Positions 41,775 through 49,676 of a DNA stretch of 64,000 nucleotides are shown piece by piece (within the stretch, counting starts at the first letter, position 1; every line of letters starts with the position of its first letter). Under the pieces are notes generated by a model. That model worked only from the letters and a program-made list of their open reading frames with translations, searched no databases and was not told the DNA's origin. A program made the position numbers and the translations under genes. Origin of the DNA: Aggregatilineales bacterium (GTDB lineage: Bacteria > Chloroflexota > Anaerolineae > Aggregatilineales > Ch27); assembly GCA_029976025.1 (NCBI GenBank), contig JARKNX010000133.1, forward strand, positions 21,683 through 85,682, given 5' to 3'.

Positions 41775-42788
41775 CTAGCTCCTGATCTGGAGCGCTTCCT
41801 CATCGGTCTTGTTGATGACGACCTGGGCAGGCAGCTCGTGCCGCCGGCTGTAAGCGAAGCTCAGCGCCAGCGCCCCGCCCAGCACTAACTGGGCCGCGAT
41901 CGTCTGCGCGGTCGGGCGGAACCCCAGCACCGCCTTGAGGAAGGGGCTGGAGGGTAGCCAGGACAGCACCGTCTCCCTGATCAGGCCGGCTTCCTGCAGC
42001 TCGTGAACGCCCGACCCGGTGAAGTTGATGGCCATGATCAGCAGCAGGACCGTGGTTGCGGTGAAGAAGGGCTTGAGCGGCAGGCGCTGGCTCATGCGCA
42101 GGATCAGGATGGCGATGCCGGTGATGACCGCTGCGCCGAGCACAAAACCGAGCGCCACCTCCCCGGCGGCAGCATTGAAGAGCAGCGCCTGATAGAACAG
42201 AACGGTCTCCAGCCCTTCGCGGTAGACGACGGTGAAGCCCAGCCCGGCCAGCGCCAGCGCCGAGCCGGCAGCTACCGCGGTGCCCACCGCCGCCCTGGCC
42301 ATCGCCGTCCAGTCCTGCACATAGATGCGCTGGAACAGCCAGTTTGTCACGAAGAAGATCACGATCACCGCCAGCAGGCTGGTGGCGCCTTCGATCGCTT
42401 CGCGATTGGCTTCGGTCAGCGTGAGGAGCGACTGGGCGGCTATCCAGGTCAGGAAGCTGGCCCCGAGGGCGGCAACAGCGCCGCCGGCCAGCCAGCCGGT
42501 GTAGCGGCGGGGCGCTTTCGCCGCCCGCAGACAGCCGAGTATCGCCGCCAGCACCAGGACGGCTTCCAGCCCTTCGCGGATGATAATGGAGGCGCTGGCG
42601 GCCACGATCAGCGTATCGGTGGACTGCTGAACGGGCGCGGCAGCGACTTCGGTAGTCCCCGTTTCTTCAGGAGGTTCGGCTGTTTTGGCTTCGATGGCGC
42701 TGCCGGCGACAGCCACCAGCACAGCCAGCGCAAAGAAGATCAGCGCCAGGGTAAGCGCTCCCCAGAAGGTTCGGTTTCGACGAGACAT
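41775..42788 (-). CDS. FTR1-family iron permease
   Basis: A 337-residue membrane protein with about seven helices and the two REGLE iron-binding motifs (71-75 in IIIREGLEAVL and 190-194 in VVYREGLETVLF) that define FTR1/EfeU permeases. An extra N-terminal segment with a signal-like helix (10-33) precedes a short linker. The partners EfeO and EfeB are not adjacent, so it may work alone or with an unlinked oxidase. ATG 42788 follows AAAGGG. The AT-rich upstream region contains a possible metal-regulated operator at 42848-42866. Confidence 0.9.
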   Translation of the reverse strand: MSRRNRTFWGALTLALIFFALAVLVAVAGSAIEAKTAEPPEETGTTEVAAAPVQQSTDTLIVAASASIIIREGLEAVLVLAAILGCLRAAKAPRRYTGWLAGGAVAALGASFLTWIAAQSLLTLTEANREAIEGATSLLAVIVIFFVTNWLFQRIYVQDWTAMARAAVGTAVAAGSALALAGLGFTVVYREGLETVLFYQALLFNAAAGEVALGFVLGAAVITGIAILILRMSQRLPLKPFFTATTVLLLIMAINFTGSGVHELQEAGLIRETVLSWLPSSPFLKAVLGFRPTAQTIAAQLVLGGALALSFAYSRRHELPAQVVINKTDEEALQIRS

Positions 42789-43152
42789 GGATGATAGCCC
42801 TTTCTGAAGGCAGGTGATTTTGTTGTGGGTGTTTCGCGATTGTGGAGTGATCTTATCATATTATCGAAGGTGAAAACAAGCACCTCCGCTGCGCTGCTGC
42901 GCCGTCCTGGCGCTTTTTTCGGTGAAAAGAAGGATAATTCGAGGATATGTATAAGATTCTCAGTGGAGAAATTCAAACGTTATCGGCGCGTTGTTCTGTT
43001 ATCCTGAATAGGAACGTCATCCTGCCGGGTGGAACAGCCGCACGGGCAGGCATTCTGTAGCTAATCCTGCGCCGCCAGACGGCGTTTCTTATGGAACACA
43101 ACAGCAGATTCTATGTGCCGGTCACACCCGAATATCTCCTGAGGAGGAAAAA
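42789..43152. other. AT-rich divergent intergenic region, 364 bases
   Basis: It separates the FTR1 gene (minus) from the corrinoid-protein gene (plus). The part 42830-43010 is clearly AT-richer than its surroundings. It holds the GATAAT array described next, and a short CGCC/GGCG hairpin followed by TTTCTT near 43070-43085. No cobalamin-riboswitch core was found before the corrinoid gene. Confidence 0.5.
42848..42866 (-). promoter_or_regulatory. Possible Fur-like operator upstream of FTR1
   Basis: On the minus strand the region reads GATAATATGATAAGATCA, three GATAAT-like hexamers in a row, similar to the Fur-box consensus. It lies about 60 bases upstream of the FTR1 start and would overlap a -10 element. 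The assignment rests on motif likeness only. Confidence 0.3.
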
Positions 43153-43788
43153 GTGGCTACGTTAGAAGATCTTCGTGCGGCGGTTATCAGAGGTGATGCG
43201 GCGTCGGCGCTCGCGGGTGTCGAGAAGGCGCTGGCGGAGAATGTCGAGGCGCAGACGATACTGAACGACGGTCTGATCAACGCTATGACCGAGGTCGGCG
43301 CCCGCTTTGAGGCTGGCGAGTTTTACATCCCCGAGATGCTGATCGCGGCCCGCGCCATGCAGAAGGCTCTGGAGCCGCTCAAGCCCCTGCTGGTAGAAAG
43401 CGGCACCAAGCCGCTCGGCACGGTGGTGATCGGCACGGTGCAGGGCGACCTGCATGATATCGGCAAGAATCTGGTAGCCATGATGCTGGAGGGTGCCGGC
43501 TTCGCCATCCGCGACCTGGGGACCAACACCACCCCCGACGCGTTCGTGCAGGCGGCCCGCGACGGCGCCGATATTGTGGCGATGTCCGCCCTGCTGACCA
43601 CGACCATGCCGGCCATGAAGGCCACGATTGAGGCCCTCGAGAACGCCGGTGTGCGCTCGGGCGTCAAAGTCATGATTGGCGGTGCGCCGGTCACCCAGGC
43701 GTACGCCGAGCAGATCGGCGCCGACGGCTACAGCGCCGACGCCAGCAGCGCCGTCCGCCTGGCCAAGGGCCTGATCGGGGCGGCCTAG
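43153..43788 (+). CDS. Corrinoid (B12-binding) methyl-carrier protein
   Basis: A 211-residue protein of the MtaC/MtbC/MetH-type corrinoid family. The N-terminal helical cap (about 1-85, with YIPEMLIAARAM) and the Rossmann-like B12 domain are both present. GDLHDIGKN carries the cobalt-ligating DxHxxG (Asp99, His101, Gly104), with MSALLTTTMP and GGAPVT as further contacts. Such proteins carry methyl groups between two methyltransferases. No substrate methyltransferase, MtbA-type protein or reactivase gene is next to it; the only candidate in the window is the core MetE-like protein at 27147. GTG 43153 follows GAGGAGG. A strong terminator follows. Confidence 0.92.
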   Translation: MATLEDLRAAVIRGDAASALAGVEKALAENVEAQTILNDGLINAMTEVGARFEAGEFYIPEMLIAARAMQKALEPLKPLLVESGTKPLGTVVIGTVQGDLHDIGKNLVAMMLEGAGFAIRDLGTNTTPDAFVQAARDGADIVAMSALLTTTMPAMKATIEALENAGVRSGVKVMIGGAPVTQAYAEQIGADGYSADASSAVRLAKGLIGAA

Positions 43789-43817
43789 CGCCAGTCCTAC
43801 ATACTTCTGAAGAGCGG

Positions 43818-43847
43818 GGCCTCTGTCGCTGTACAGAGGCCTTTTTT
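43818..43847 (+). terminator. Strong intrinsic terminator after the corrinoid gene
   Basis: GGCCTCTGT (43818-43826) and ACAGAGGCC (43833-43841) pair perfectly around a six-base loop, followed by six T. This isolates the corrinoid gene from the ABC block. Confidence 0.85.
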
Positions 43848-43973
43848 CGCGCTACCCCTCCCCCGCGCTTCTGCGGCTGGCCCATTTTTCTCTGCTGCCC
43901 GCTGCCCAATATGGTACAATCGGCCCGGATGAAACGCCTGTTGTTGATGAGCACCCGGCTGCTGGAGTGTACC

Positions 43974-46436
43974 GTGAGCCTCCCCAGGCCGTCCCTGTTG
44001 GCAGTTATCCTGCTGCTCCTCGTCACGCCGTTGATGATCGGCTTCATGCCGCCGCGTCAGGGCGGCGACGCCGGCAGCCTGCAGCTCCAGATCGAGGCGG
44101 GTTACAGCCAGCGTTTCCGCCCGGATTACTGGACGCCGCTGCGCCTCACGATTGCCAATGACGGGCCGGATATCAGCGGATCGCTGCGCGTCCGCCCGGA
44201 GAATAACGCCGGCATCAGCGCGACAACCTACCTGCTGCCGATTGATTTGCCCCGGCAATCCCGCAAGCAGGTCTTTCTGAATGTGGTTCTGAACGCCTAT
44301 GCCCGGCAGGTGCTGGTGGAGCTGGTGAATGAGGGAGGCGATGTGCTGGCTACCGCCAGCAGCCCGCTCACGCCGGCTGACCCCGATGACGTGCTGGTGG
44401 CCGTCATCACGGATGCGCCCGGCGGCTCGGTGGACCTGAGCGCGATGACGCTGGGGAGCGGCAGCACGGCGCAGAGCAACTGGTCGGCGGAAAACTTGCC
44501 GCCGCTGGCGGACGCCCTGCTGGCGGTGGATGTCATGCTGTTCACCGATGTCGATACCGGGCGGCTGTCGGTCGAGCAGCGGCGGGCCGTGCATGACTGG
44601 GTGACGGCGGGCGGGCATCTGATCGTCACCGGCGGGCCGAACTACCAGCTCACGACTGCGGCGCTGGCCGACCTCCTCCCGGTCACGATCGCGGGCACGA
44701 CGACGACGGATGATCTCACCGCGCTGGCTGTCTACGCCGGGCGCTACAGCGATACCCTGCAGGGGCCGGACGTGATCATGACGACGGGCGCGTTGCAGCC
44801 CGGCGCGGAAACGCGGGTGGAGGTGGACGGGCGTCCGCTGCTCACCCGCTGGACTTACGGCGGTGGGCTGGTGGACTATCTGGCCGTTGATCCGGGCCTG
44901 GCTCCCCTGCGCCGCTGGAATGGCAGCAGCGCCCTGTGGGAAGCCCTGGTCTTCACGCCGCGCCAGGCCGCCAGTTGGACCGGCGGCTTTCAGGACTGGG
45001 TGGCGGCGAACATGGCCGTCCGGCAGTCGCCGGGGTTCGATCTGCCTTCCACCCTGCAAATGATGGGGATGCTGGCCCTGTATATCCTGTGCATCGGCCC
45101 CCTGAACTACCTGTTTCTGCGTGTGATCGGCCGCCGCGAGCTGGCCTGGGTCACTATCCCGCTGACCGTCCTGATCTTCACCATCCTGGCCTACTACACC
45201 GGCTTCAGCCTGCGTGGCACCCAGGCCACGCTCAACCGGCTGGCCGTGGTGCAGGTCTGGCCGGATCGCGATCGGGCGCGGATAGACGGCCTGGTCGGCG
45301 TCCTTTCGCCCCGGCGGGCGGTGTACCAGGTCATCGCTCCGGCGGGGCTGACCCTGCGCCCGCTGCCAGAAGCGAGCATGGGCGGGCTGGGCTTCAACCC
45401 TGTCCAGCGGACCACGACTATCGAGGAGAGCAGTCTGTACACGGCTCCCGGTGTGCTGGTTGACGCCAGCCTGATCGCCGGCTTTGTCACCACCGGCTTT
45501 GTGCAGGACCCGCCCCGGCTGACGAGCGATGTCACGCTCACTTACGCCGCTGATGCGCCCCCTCGCCTGGCTGGCGCGATCACCAATACCACCGGCCAGA
45601 CGCTGGAAAAGGCGACGCTGCTTGTGCCCGGCGGCGTGGCTCATCTGGGCACATTGGCGCCGGGCGAGAATGTCGCTTTCGATATGCTGCTGACCGGGAC
45701 GCGCAGCGCGCCGCTGTCGCTGGTGAACGGCAGCGAGAACGACCTGCTGACCGGCAACCTCAACCTGACAACGCAGGATGTGATGGGCGCGTCCTTCATG
45801 CCCATGACGTACTTCTATTACGATTCCGCCAACGGGCGGGATCGTGTCGCCCGCCAGCGGCAGGACCTCCTGGGCAGTGTGGCCTTTGATCTGGATTTCA
45901 GCGGCGGGCGCGGCGACCGGGCGTATCTGTTCGGCTGGGCCGCTTCGTCGCCGCTGGCGGTGACGCTGGGCGGGGAGTCGTGGGTCGCGGAGGATACGGC
46001 GCTCTTTATTTTCGAGCTTCCGCTGGCCCTTGAGCATGGCACGGAGCCGCTCACCATCTCCCCCGGCCTGACTGTCTGGGTCAGCACCGGCGACACCACG
46101 ACGGCGTCCCCGTCGCCTTATAACCTGACGCTCGGCGGCGCTGACCAGGCGGGCTTCCGCTTCATGATGCTGCCGTCGGCCCGGCTGGCGGCGGTAAGCT
46201 GGCTGGAGCTTACTGCCCGCCGCAGCGGCCTGAATACGGCCAGCGTCTTTTTGTGGGACTGGGGGGCCGCCGACTGGGAGGCGCTGGACCTGAGCATCGC
46301 GATGCGGGTGCGCGTAGAGGAGCCGGCGCGGTTCCTCGGCCCCGATGGAGCGGTACAGGTTCTGATCGTCCCCGATAATCCGAACGATTACGTGTCTTAC
46401 GATCAGGTGGATGTGACCTGGCATGGCACGTTTTAA
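43974..46436 (+). CDS. Large membrane protein of the ABC transporter block
   Basis: An 820-residue protein. An N-terminal anchor (about 8-28) precedes an exported beta-rich region, a Rossmann/GATase-like segment (VLVAVITDAP to AVHDWVTAGGHLIVTGGPNY), two membrane helices in the middle (about 360-415) and a long exported C-terminal part. I do not recognise the family with certainty. It sits 36 bases before an ABC ATPase and may be the extracytoplasmic partner of the transporter, as GldG-like proteins are in ABC-2 systems. GTG 43974 has GGAG eight bases upstream; ATG 43929 is only about two bases from the start predicted by TACAAT at 43915-43920, so a leaderless longer form is possible. Confidence 0.75.
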   Translation: MSLPRPSLLAVILLLLVTPLMIGFMPPRQGGDAGSLQLQIEAGYSQRFRPDYWTPLRLTIANDGPDISGSLRVRPENNAGISATTYLLPIDLPRQSRKQVFLNVVLNAYARQVLVELVNEGGDVLATASSPLTPADPDDVLVAVITDAPGGSVDLSAMTLGSGSTAQSNWSAENLPPLADALLAVDVMLFTDVDTGRLSVEQRRAVHDWVTAGGHLIVTGGPNYQLTTAALADLLPVTIAGTTTTDDLTALAVYAGRYSDTLQGPDVIMTTGALQPGAETRVEVDGRPLLTRWTYGGGLVDYLAVDPGLAPLRRWNGSSALWEALVFTPRQAASWTGGFQDWVAANMAVRQSPGFDLPSTLQMMGMLALYILCIGPLNYLFLRVIGRRELAWVTIPLTVLIFTILAYYTGFSLRGTQATLNRLAVVQVWPDRDRARIDGLVGVLSPRRAVYQVIAPAGLTLRPLPEASMGGLGFNPVQRTTTIEESSLYTAPGVLVDASLIAGFVTTGFVQDPPRLTSDVTLTYAADAPPRLAGAITNTTGQTLEKATLLVPGGVAHLGTLAPGENVAFDMLLTGTRSAPLSLVNGSENDLLTGNLNLTTQDVMGASFMPMTYFYYDSANGRDRVARQRQDLLGSVAFDLDFSGGRGDRAYLFGWAASSPLAVTLGGESWVAEDTALFIFELPLALEHGTEPLTISPGLTVWVSTGDTTTASPSPYNLTLGGADQAGFRFMMLPSARLAAVSWLELTARRSGLNTASVFLWDWGAADWEALDLSIAMRVRVEEPARFLGPDGAVQVLIVPDNPNDYVSYDQVDVTWHGTF

Positions 46437-46472
46437 TGGCCGGGCGAGGACTGGCATAAGGGGCGAAGAGGT

Positions 46473-47432
46473 ATGAGCGCGATCATCGAGACAAGAAATC
46501 TGGTCAAGCGCTACGGCAAGCTGGAAGCGGTCAGCGCCCTGAATCTGGAAGTCCCGGAAGGCGCGATTTACGGCTTTGTAGGGCCGAACGGGGCCGGCAA
46601 GACCACCACCATGCGCATCCTGACCACACTCATGCGCCCGACCAGCGGCGAGGCTTACGTGGCCGGCTACGAGGTGACGCATAACCCGCGCAATGTGCGG
46701 CGGGCGATTGGCTATATGCCGGACTTCTTCGGCGTTTATGACGATATGCGCGTGTGGGAGTATCTGGATTTCTTCGCCGCCTGTTACGATATTCCGGAGC
46801 GCGAGCGCACAACGCTGGTGGATGATCTGCTGGAGCTGGTTGATCTGAGCCATCGCAAGAATGACATGGTGGATAAGCTCAGCCGGGGGATGAAGCAGCG
46901 GCTGTGCCTGGCCCGGACGCTGGCCCACGATCCGCAGGTCCTGATCCTGGACGAGCCGGCCTCCGGCCTGGATCCCCGCGCTCGCATCGAAATCCGCGAG
47001 CTGCTGGTGGAGCTGGCCAGCATGGGCAAATCGATCTTCTTCTCCTCGCACATCCTCTCCGATGTCAGCGAAATCTGCACCCATATCGGCATCATCGAGG
47101 CCGGGCAGATGGTCGCCCAGGGCAGTATGGAGGAAATGCAGCGGCAGCTGGCGCCGCACCGCGAGATCGTGATCACATTCCTCAATACCGGCGATCGTGA
47201 GAGGGCGCGGGGCATCATCAGCGGCGTGGAAGGCATCCTGAATGTCGCCGATCTGGAGGCCACGGAAAAAGGGCGCCCCCGCCTGCAGGTGCAGTTCAAC
47301 GGTGATGACGAGGGGGTGGCGGCTATCAGCCAGCGGCTGAGCGAAGCCATGATTCCCATTGTCGGCTTCAGCGAGGAAGAGCGCAATCTGGAGGCCGTCT
47401 TCATGCAGCTCACCAAAGGTCTGGTGACGTAG
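46473..47432 (+). CDS. ABC transporter ATP-binding protein
   Basis: A 319-residue ATPase. Walker A GPNGAGKTT at 37-45, signature LSRGMKQRL, Walker B VLILDEPASGLD and the H-loop in FFSSHILSD are all intact. The C-terminal 90 residues form an extra domain, as in ABC-2 (CcmA/NatA-like) ATPases. It should energise the permeases encoded at 47592 and 48602. Start ATG 46473 follows GAAGAGG. A 140-base palindromic element is inserted just after its stop codon. Confidence 0.94.
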   Translation: MSAIIETRNLVKRYGKLEAVSALNLEVPEGAIYGFVGPNGAGKTTTMRILTTLMRPTSGEAYVAGYEVTHNPRNVRRAIGYMPDFFGVYDDMRVWEYLDFFAACYDIPERERTTLVDDLLELVDLSHRKNDMVDKLSRGMKQRLCLARTLAHDPQVLILDEPASGLDPRARIEIRELLVELASMGKSIFFSSHILSDVSEICTHIGIIEAGQMVAQGSMEEMQRQLAPHREIVITFLNTGDRERARGIISGVEGILNVADLEATEKGRPRLQVQFNGDDEGVAAISQRLSEAMIPIVGFSEEERNLEAVFMQLTKGLVT

Positions 47433-47573
47433 GATGCATTTCAAATTCGGGGCGTCTCTGGGAAGCGAAGACTTTGAACCGCAGAGACGCCGAGAAAGGC
47501 CAGGAGTTTTTTCTTTGCATCCTCTGCATCTCTGCGGTTCCTGTTTTTTTGCCCCCGATGCGAAATGCACCCG
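47433..47573. repeat. Nested palindromic repeat element, about 140 bases
   Basis: The element begins directly after the ATPase stop. Outer arms: GCATTTCAAATTCGGGG near 47436-47452 and its imperfect inverse CCCCCGATGCGAAATGC near 47552-47568. Inner arms: GAACCGCAGAGA (47476-47487) and its perfect inverse TCTCTGCGGTTC (47529-47540). Between them lie runs of T and CTCTGCATC. From memory it resembles the CCGCAGAGACGCAGAGA-type repeats scattered in many environmental genomes. Its base use differs from the flanking genes. No transposase is present, so it would be a non-autonomous element. Confidence 0.7.
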
Positions 47574-47591
47574 TGACGTGGGCGGGCCGCC

Positions 47592-48590
47592 GTGATTGCC
47601 CACAGGGCTGCTTTCGCCCGGCGGGGCGCTGCCACCCCCGTTCGGGAGAAATTTGCCGACCGCTGGCGGCGCTCCTGGAATCACGCGCTGGCCCGCTACT
47701 ACCGCTGCCAGCCGGGGTGGGCGCTTTCTCCCCGGGCGGGGGCGATCGGGATCGCGCTGGTGTGGGGGACGTTCCTGATCGGGACGGCGCTGGGGGTTGC
47801 CCTGTATCCACAGGCGACCGCGGTTCAGTGCGACAGGTTCACCTGTTACTACCCGCTGGGCACCACGTGGACTATCTACTCTATGTGGACGAACGCCCTG
47901 GCGATGGCGCTTTGCATCGGCCCGCTGATCATCCTGCTCATCCTGATCCCGGCGGCCCTGATCATCCGCTGGCGGCGCGGGCGCCCGCTGATGGCGCCGG
48001 CGGGGGCGACGATTGCCAATAGCTGGCACAACGGCGTGATTGATCTGTTGACGATTCTACCCATGGCTGGCGGCGATCTGATCCGCATCCGCTTCCTCAG
48101 CCAGTTGTGGCGGCTATGGCAACAGCGGGCGCTGGTGGCTATGGGGATCGGAGTGCTGGCCGCCGTTGTAGTCAGCCAGCACGTGCTGTTCCCGATCTTC
48201 TGGTGGCTCGGCCCCTGGCGGCAGTGGGCGGTTCAGCTCGTGCTGGTGCTGCTGTGGAGCGCCGTCGCGGTGAGCGCGCTGATCGCGTGGACGGCGTTCG
48301 CCACGCTCAACGAAGTCACCTCCAGCGTGCAGGCGGCCCTGGTGAGCTGGGCGTGGATCGGGCAGGGGATGTTCGCTGCGATGCTGTTCGCCCCGATCCT
48401 GCTGCTGGGGCAGATCTGGGCGGCGCTGGATATGTTCCCGCTCCAGTATCACGATCGCAACGTCCTTTATACAGTTCTGGGTCCGCTGGCGCTGCTGGCG
48501 CTGGCGCTGGCCTTTGCCGTGCTCAATTATCTGCTGGCGCAGGGCATCTTCCGCCTGCGCCTGCGCGTAACCGGGGCCGTCCGGCCCTGA
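47592..48590 (+). CDS. Membrane subunit of the ABC system (permease-like)
   Basis: A 332-residue protein with about seven hydrophobic segments and a soluble N-terminal 45 residues (FADRWRRSWNHALARYYRCQPG). The pattern of paired helices and the position between ATPase and permease suggest an ABC-2 membrane subunit; the family is not certain. The start GTG 47592 has a weak ribosome site and lies 19 bases after the palindromic element, so the insertion may have affected its upstream region. The permease at 48602 follows 11 bases later. Confidence 0.72.
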   Translation: MIAHRAAFARRGAATPVREKFADRWRRSWNHALARYYRCQPGWALSPRAGAIGIALVWGTFLIGTALGVALYPQATAVQCDRFTCYYPLGTTWTIYSMWTNALAMALCIGPLIILLILIPAALIIRWRRGRPLMAPAGATIANSWHNGVIDLLTILPMAGGDLIRIRFLSQLWRLWQQRALVAMGIGVLAAVVVSQHVLFPIFWWLGPWRQWAVQLVLVLLWSAVAVSALIAWTAFATLNEVTSSVQAALVSWAWIGQGMFAAMLFAPILLLGQIWAALDMFPLQYHDRNVLYTVLGPLALLALALAFAVLNYLLAQGIFRLRLRVTGAVRP

Positions 48591-48601
48591 AGGAAGCTGC
48601 C

Positions 48602-49543
48602 ATGAGCGTACAGACCCCCGCTCAACGACCCCGGCGGTCGATCCGGGAGCGATTGTTTGGTAACCCGATGGTGACGAAGGAGCTGCGCGGGCGGATGCGC
48701 GGCGCGCGCGCCTTCATCGTGCTGACGGTGTACCTGCTCCTGATGAGCGGGTTTGTCACCCTGATCTACCTGCTGTATGTGGGGACGCTGGCCCTGACCG
48801 GGCCGAGCCAGGGCGGCGAGATCGGGCGGGTGCTGTTCCGCAGCATTGTCGGTGTGGAGCTGTTTCTGGTGACCTTCATCGCCCCGGCTTTTGCCGCGGG
48901 CGCCATCAGCGGGGAGCGCGAGCGGCAGACCTACGAGCTGCTGCGGACCACGCTCCTGCCGGCGCGGGCGCTGGTGGGCGGCAAGCTGTTCGCCACGCTC
49001 TCATACATTTTTCTGCTGCTGCTGGCGGCCATCCCCCTGCAAAGCATCGCATTTCTGTTCGGCGGCGTCTCCGAGGCGGAGGTCATCCTCGCCTTTATTA
49101 TATTGTTGTGCACGTCGCTGCTGCTGGGGACGGTCGGGGTGTTCTTCTCCGCCACCACCAGGCGCACCCTGTCGGCCAGCGTGCTGAGCTACGCCTTCGC
49201 CATGCTGACCATCGTGGTCCTGCCGCTCGGCCTGTTGATCCTGACGCCGGTGCTGGGCGGCCTGATCACGACTTACGGCCCGACCCTTTCCGGGACAGTT
49301 GAGGCGGCCATTTACTATGGCGTGGGGCTGTTGATCGCCTCCAACCCGATGGCGACATTATTCGGGACTCTGCTGCTGCTCAGCGACCGGCAGGTAGCCG
49401 GCGGCTTCGATATCACCCTTCAGAACGGCGGGGTCATTCACCTCGTGTCGCCCTGGATTCCCTTTGTCATTTTCACGCTCGTTGTCTCGGCAGTGCTGCT
49501 GTGGCTTGCCGTCCGCCGGGTGGATCGTATCGAGGATATCTAA
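48602..49543 (+). CDS. ABC-2 type permease
   Basis: A 313-residue protein with six or more membrane helices. The N-terminal NPMVTKELRGRMRGARAFIVLTVYLLLMSG and the AISGERERQTYELLRTTLLPARALVGGKL segment are typical of ABC-2/NatB-type permeases. ATG 48602 follows AAGGAAG at seven bases, 11 bases after the previous stop. Together with the ATPase and the 47592 subunit it forms a transporter whose cargo is unknown. A GC-rich hairpin at 49553 follows. Confidence 0.88.
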   Translation: MSVQTPAQRPRRSIRERLFGNPMVTKELRGRMRGARAFIVLTVYLLLMSGFVTLIYLLYVGTLALTGPSQGGEIGRVLFRSIVGVELFLVTFIAPAFAAGAISGERERQTYELLRTTLLPARALVGGKLFATLSYIFLLLLAAIPLQSIAFLFGGVSEAEVILAFIILLCTSLLLGTVGVFFSATTRRTLSASVLSYAFAMLTIVVLPLGLLILTPVLGGLITTYGPTLSGTVEAAIYYGVGLLIASNPMATLFGTLLLLSDRQVAGGFDITLQNGGVIHLVSPWIPFVIFTLVVSAVLLWLAVRRVDRIEDI

Positions 49544-49552
49544 GCCGGAGGA

Positions 49553-49589
49553 GCGTGTCCGGGGCGAACCGCCCGGAGTGCGGACACGC
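49553..49589 (+). terminator. GC-rich hairpin after the permease
   Basis: GCGTGTCCG (49553-49561) pairs perfectly with CGGACACGC (49581-49589), with GGGCG/CGCCC inside. The following sequence has few T. Fourteen bases later a TACAAT (49603-49608) may start the next transcript. Confidence 0.5.
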
Positions 49590-49676
49590 CCCGAGTTTGC
49601 GGTACAATCGAAGTAACGACATCGCCGGAGGATCGGTCCACCCCTGCCGGGGCCGGCCAGGCGAGAGGATCAGGTT

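Noticed and set aside
42960..43152. Cobalamin riboswitch before the corrinoid gene
   Set aside because: The B12-box core and the expected length are absent; only a short hairpin is present.
43797..48029. Minus-strand open frame of 1410 codons
   Set aside because: It runs antisense to four well-supported plus-strand genes, is Arg/Gln/His/Pro-rich, has no domain and crosses the palindromic repeat. It is a by-product of high GC codon use.
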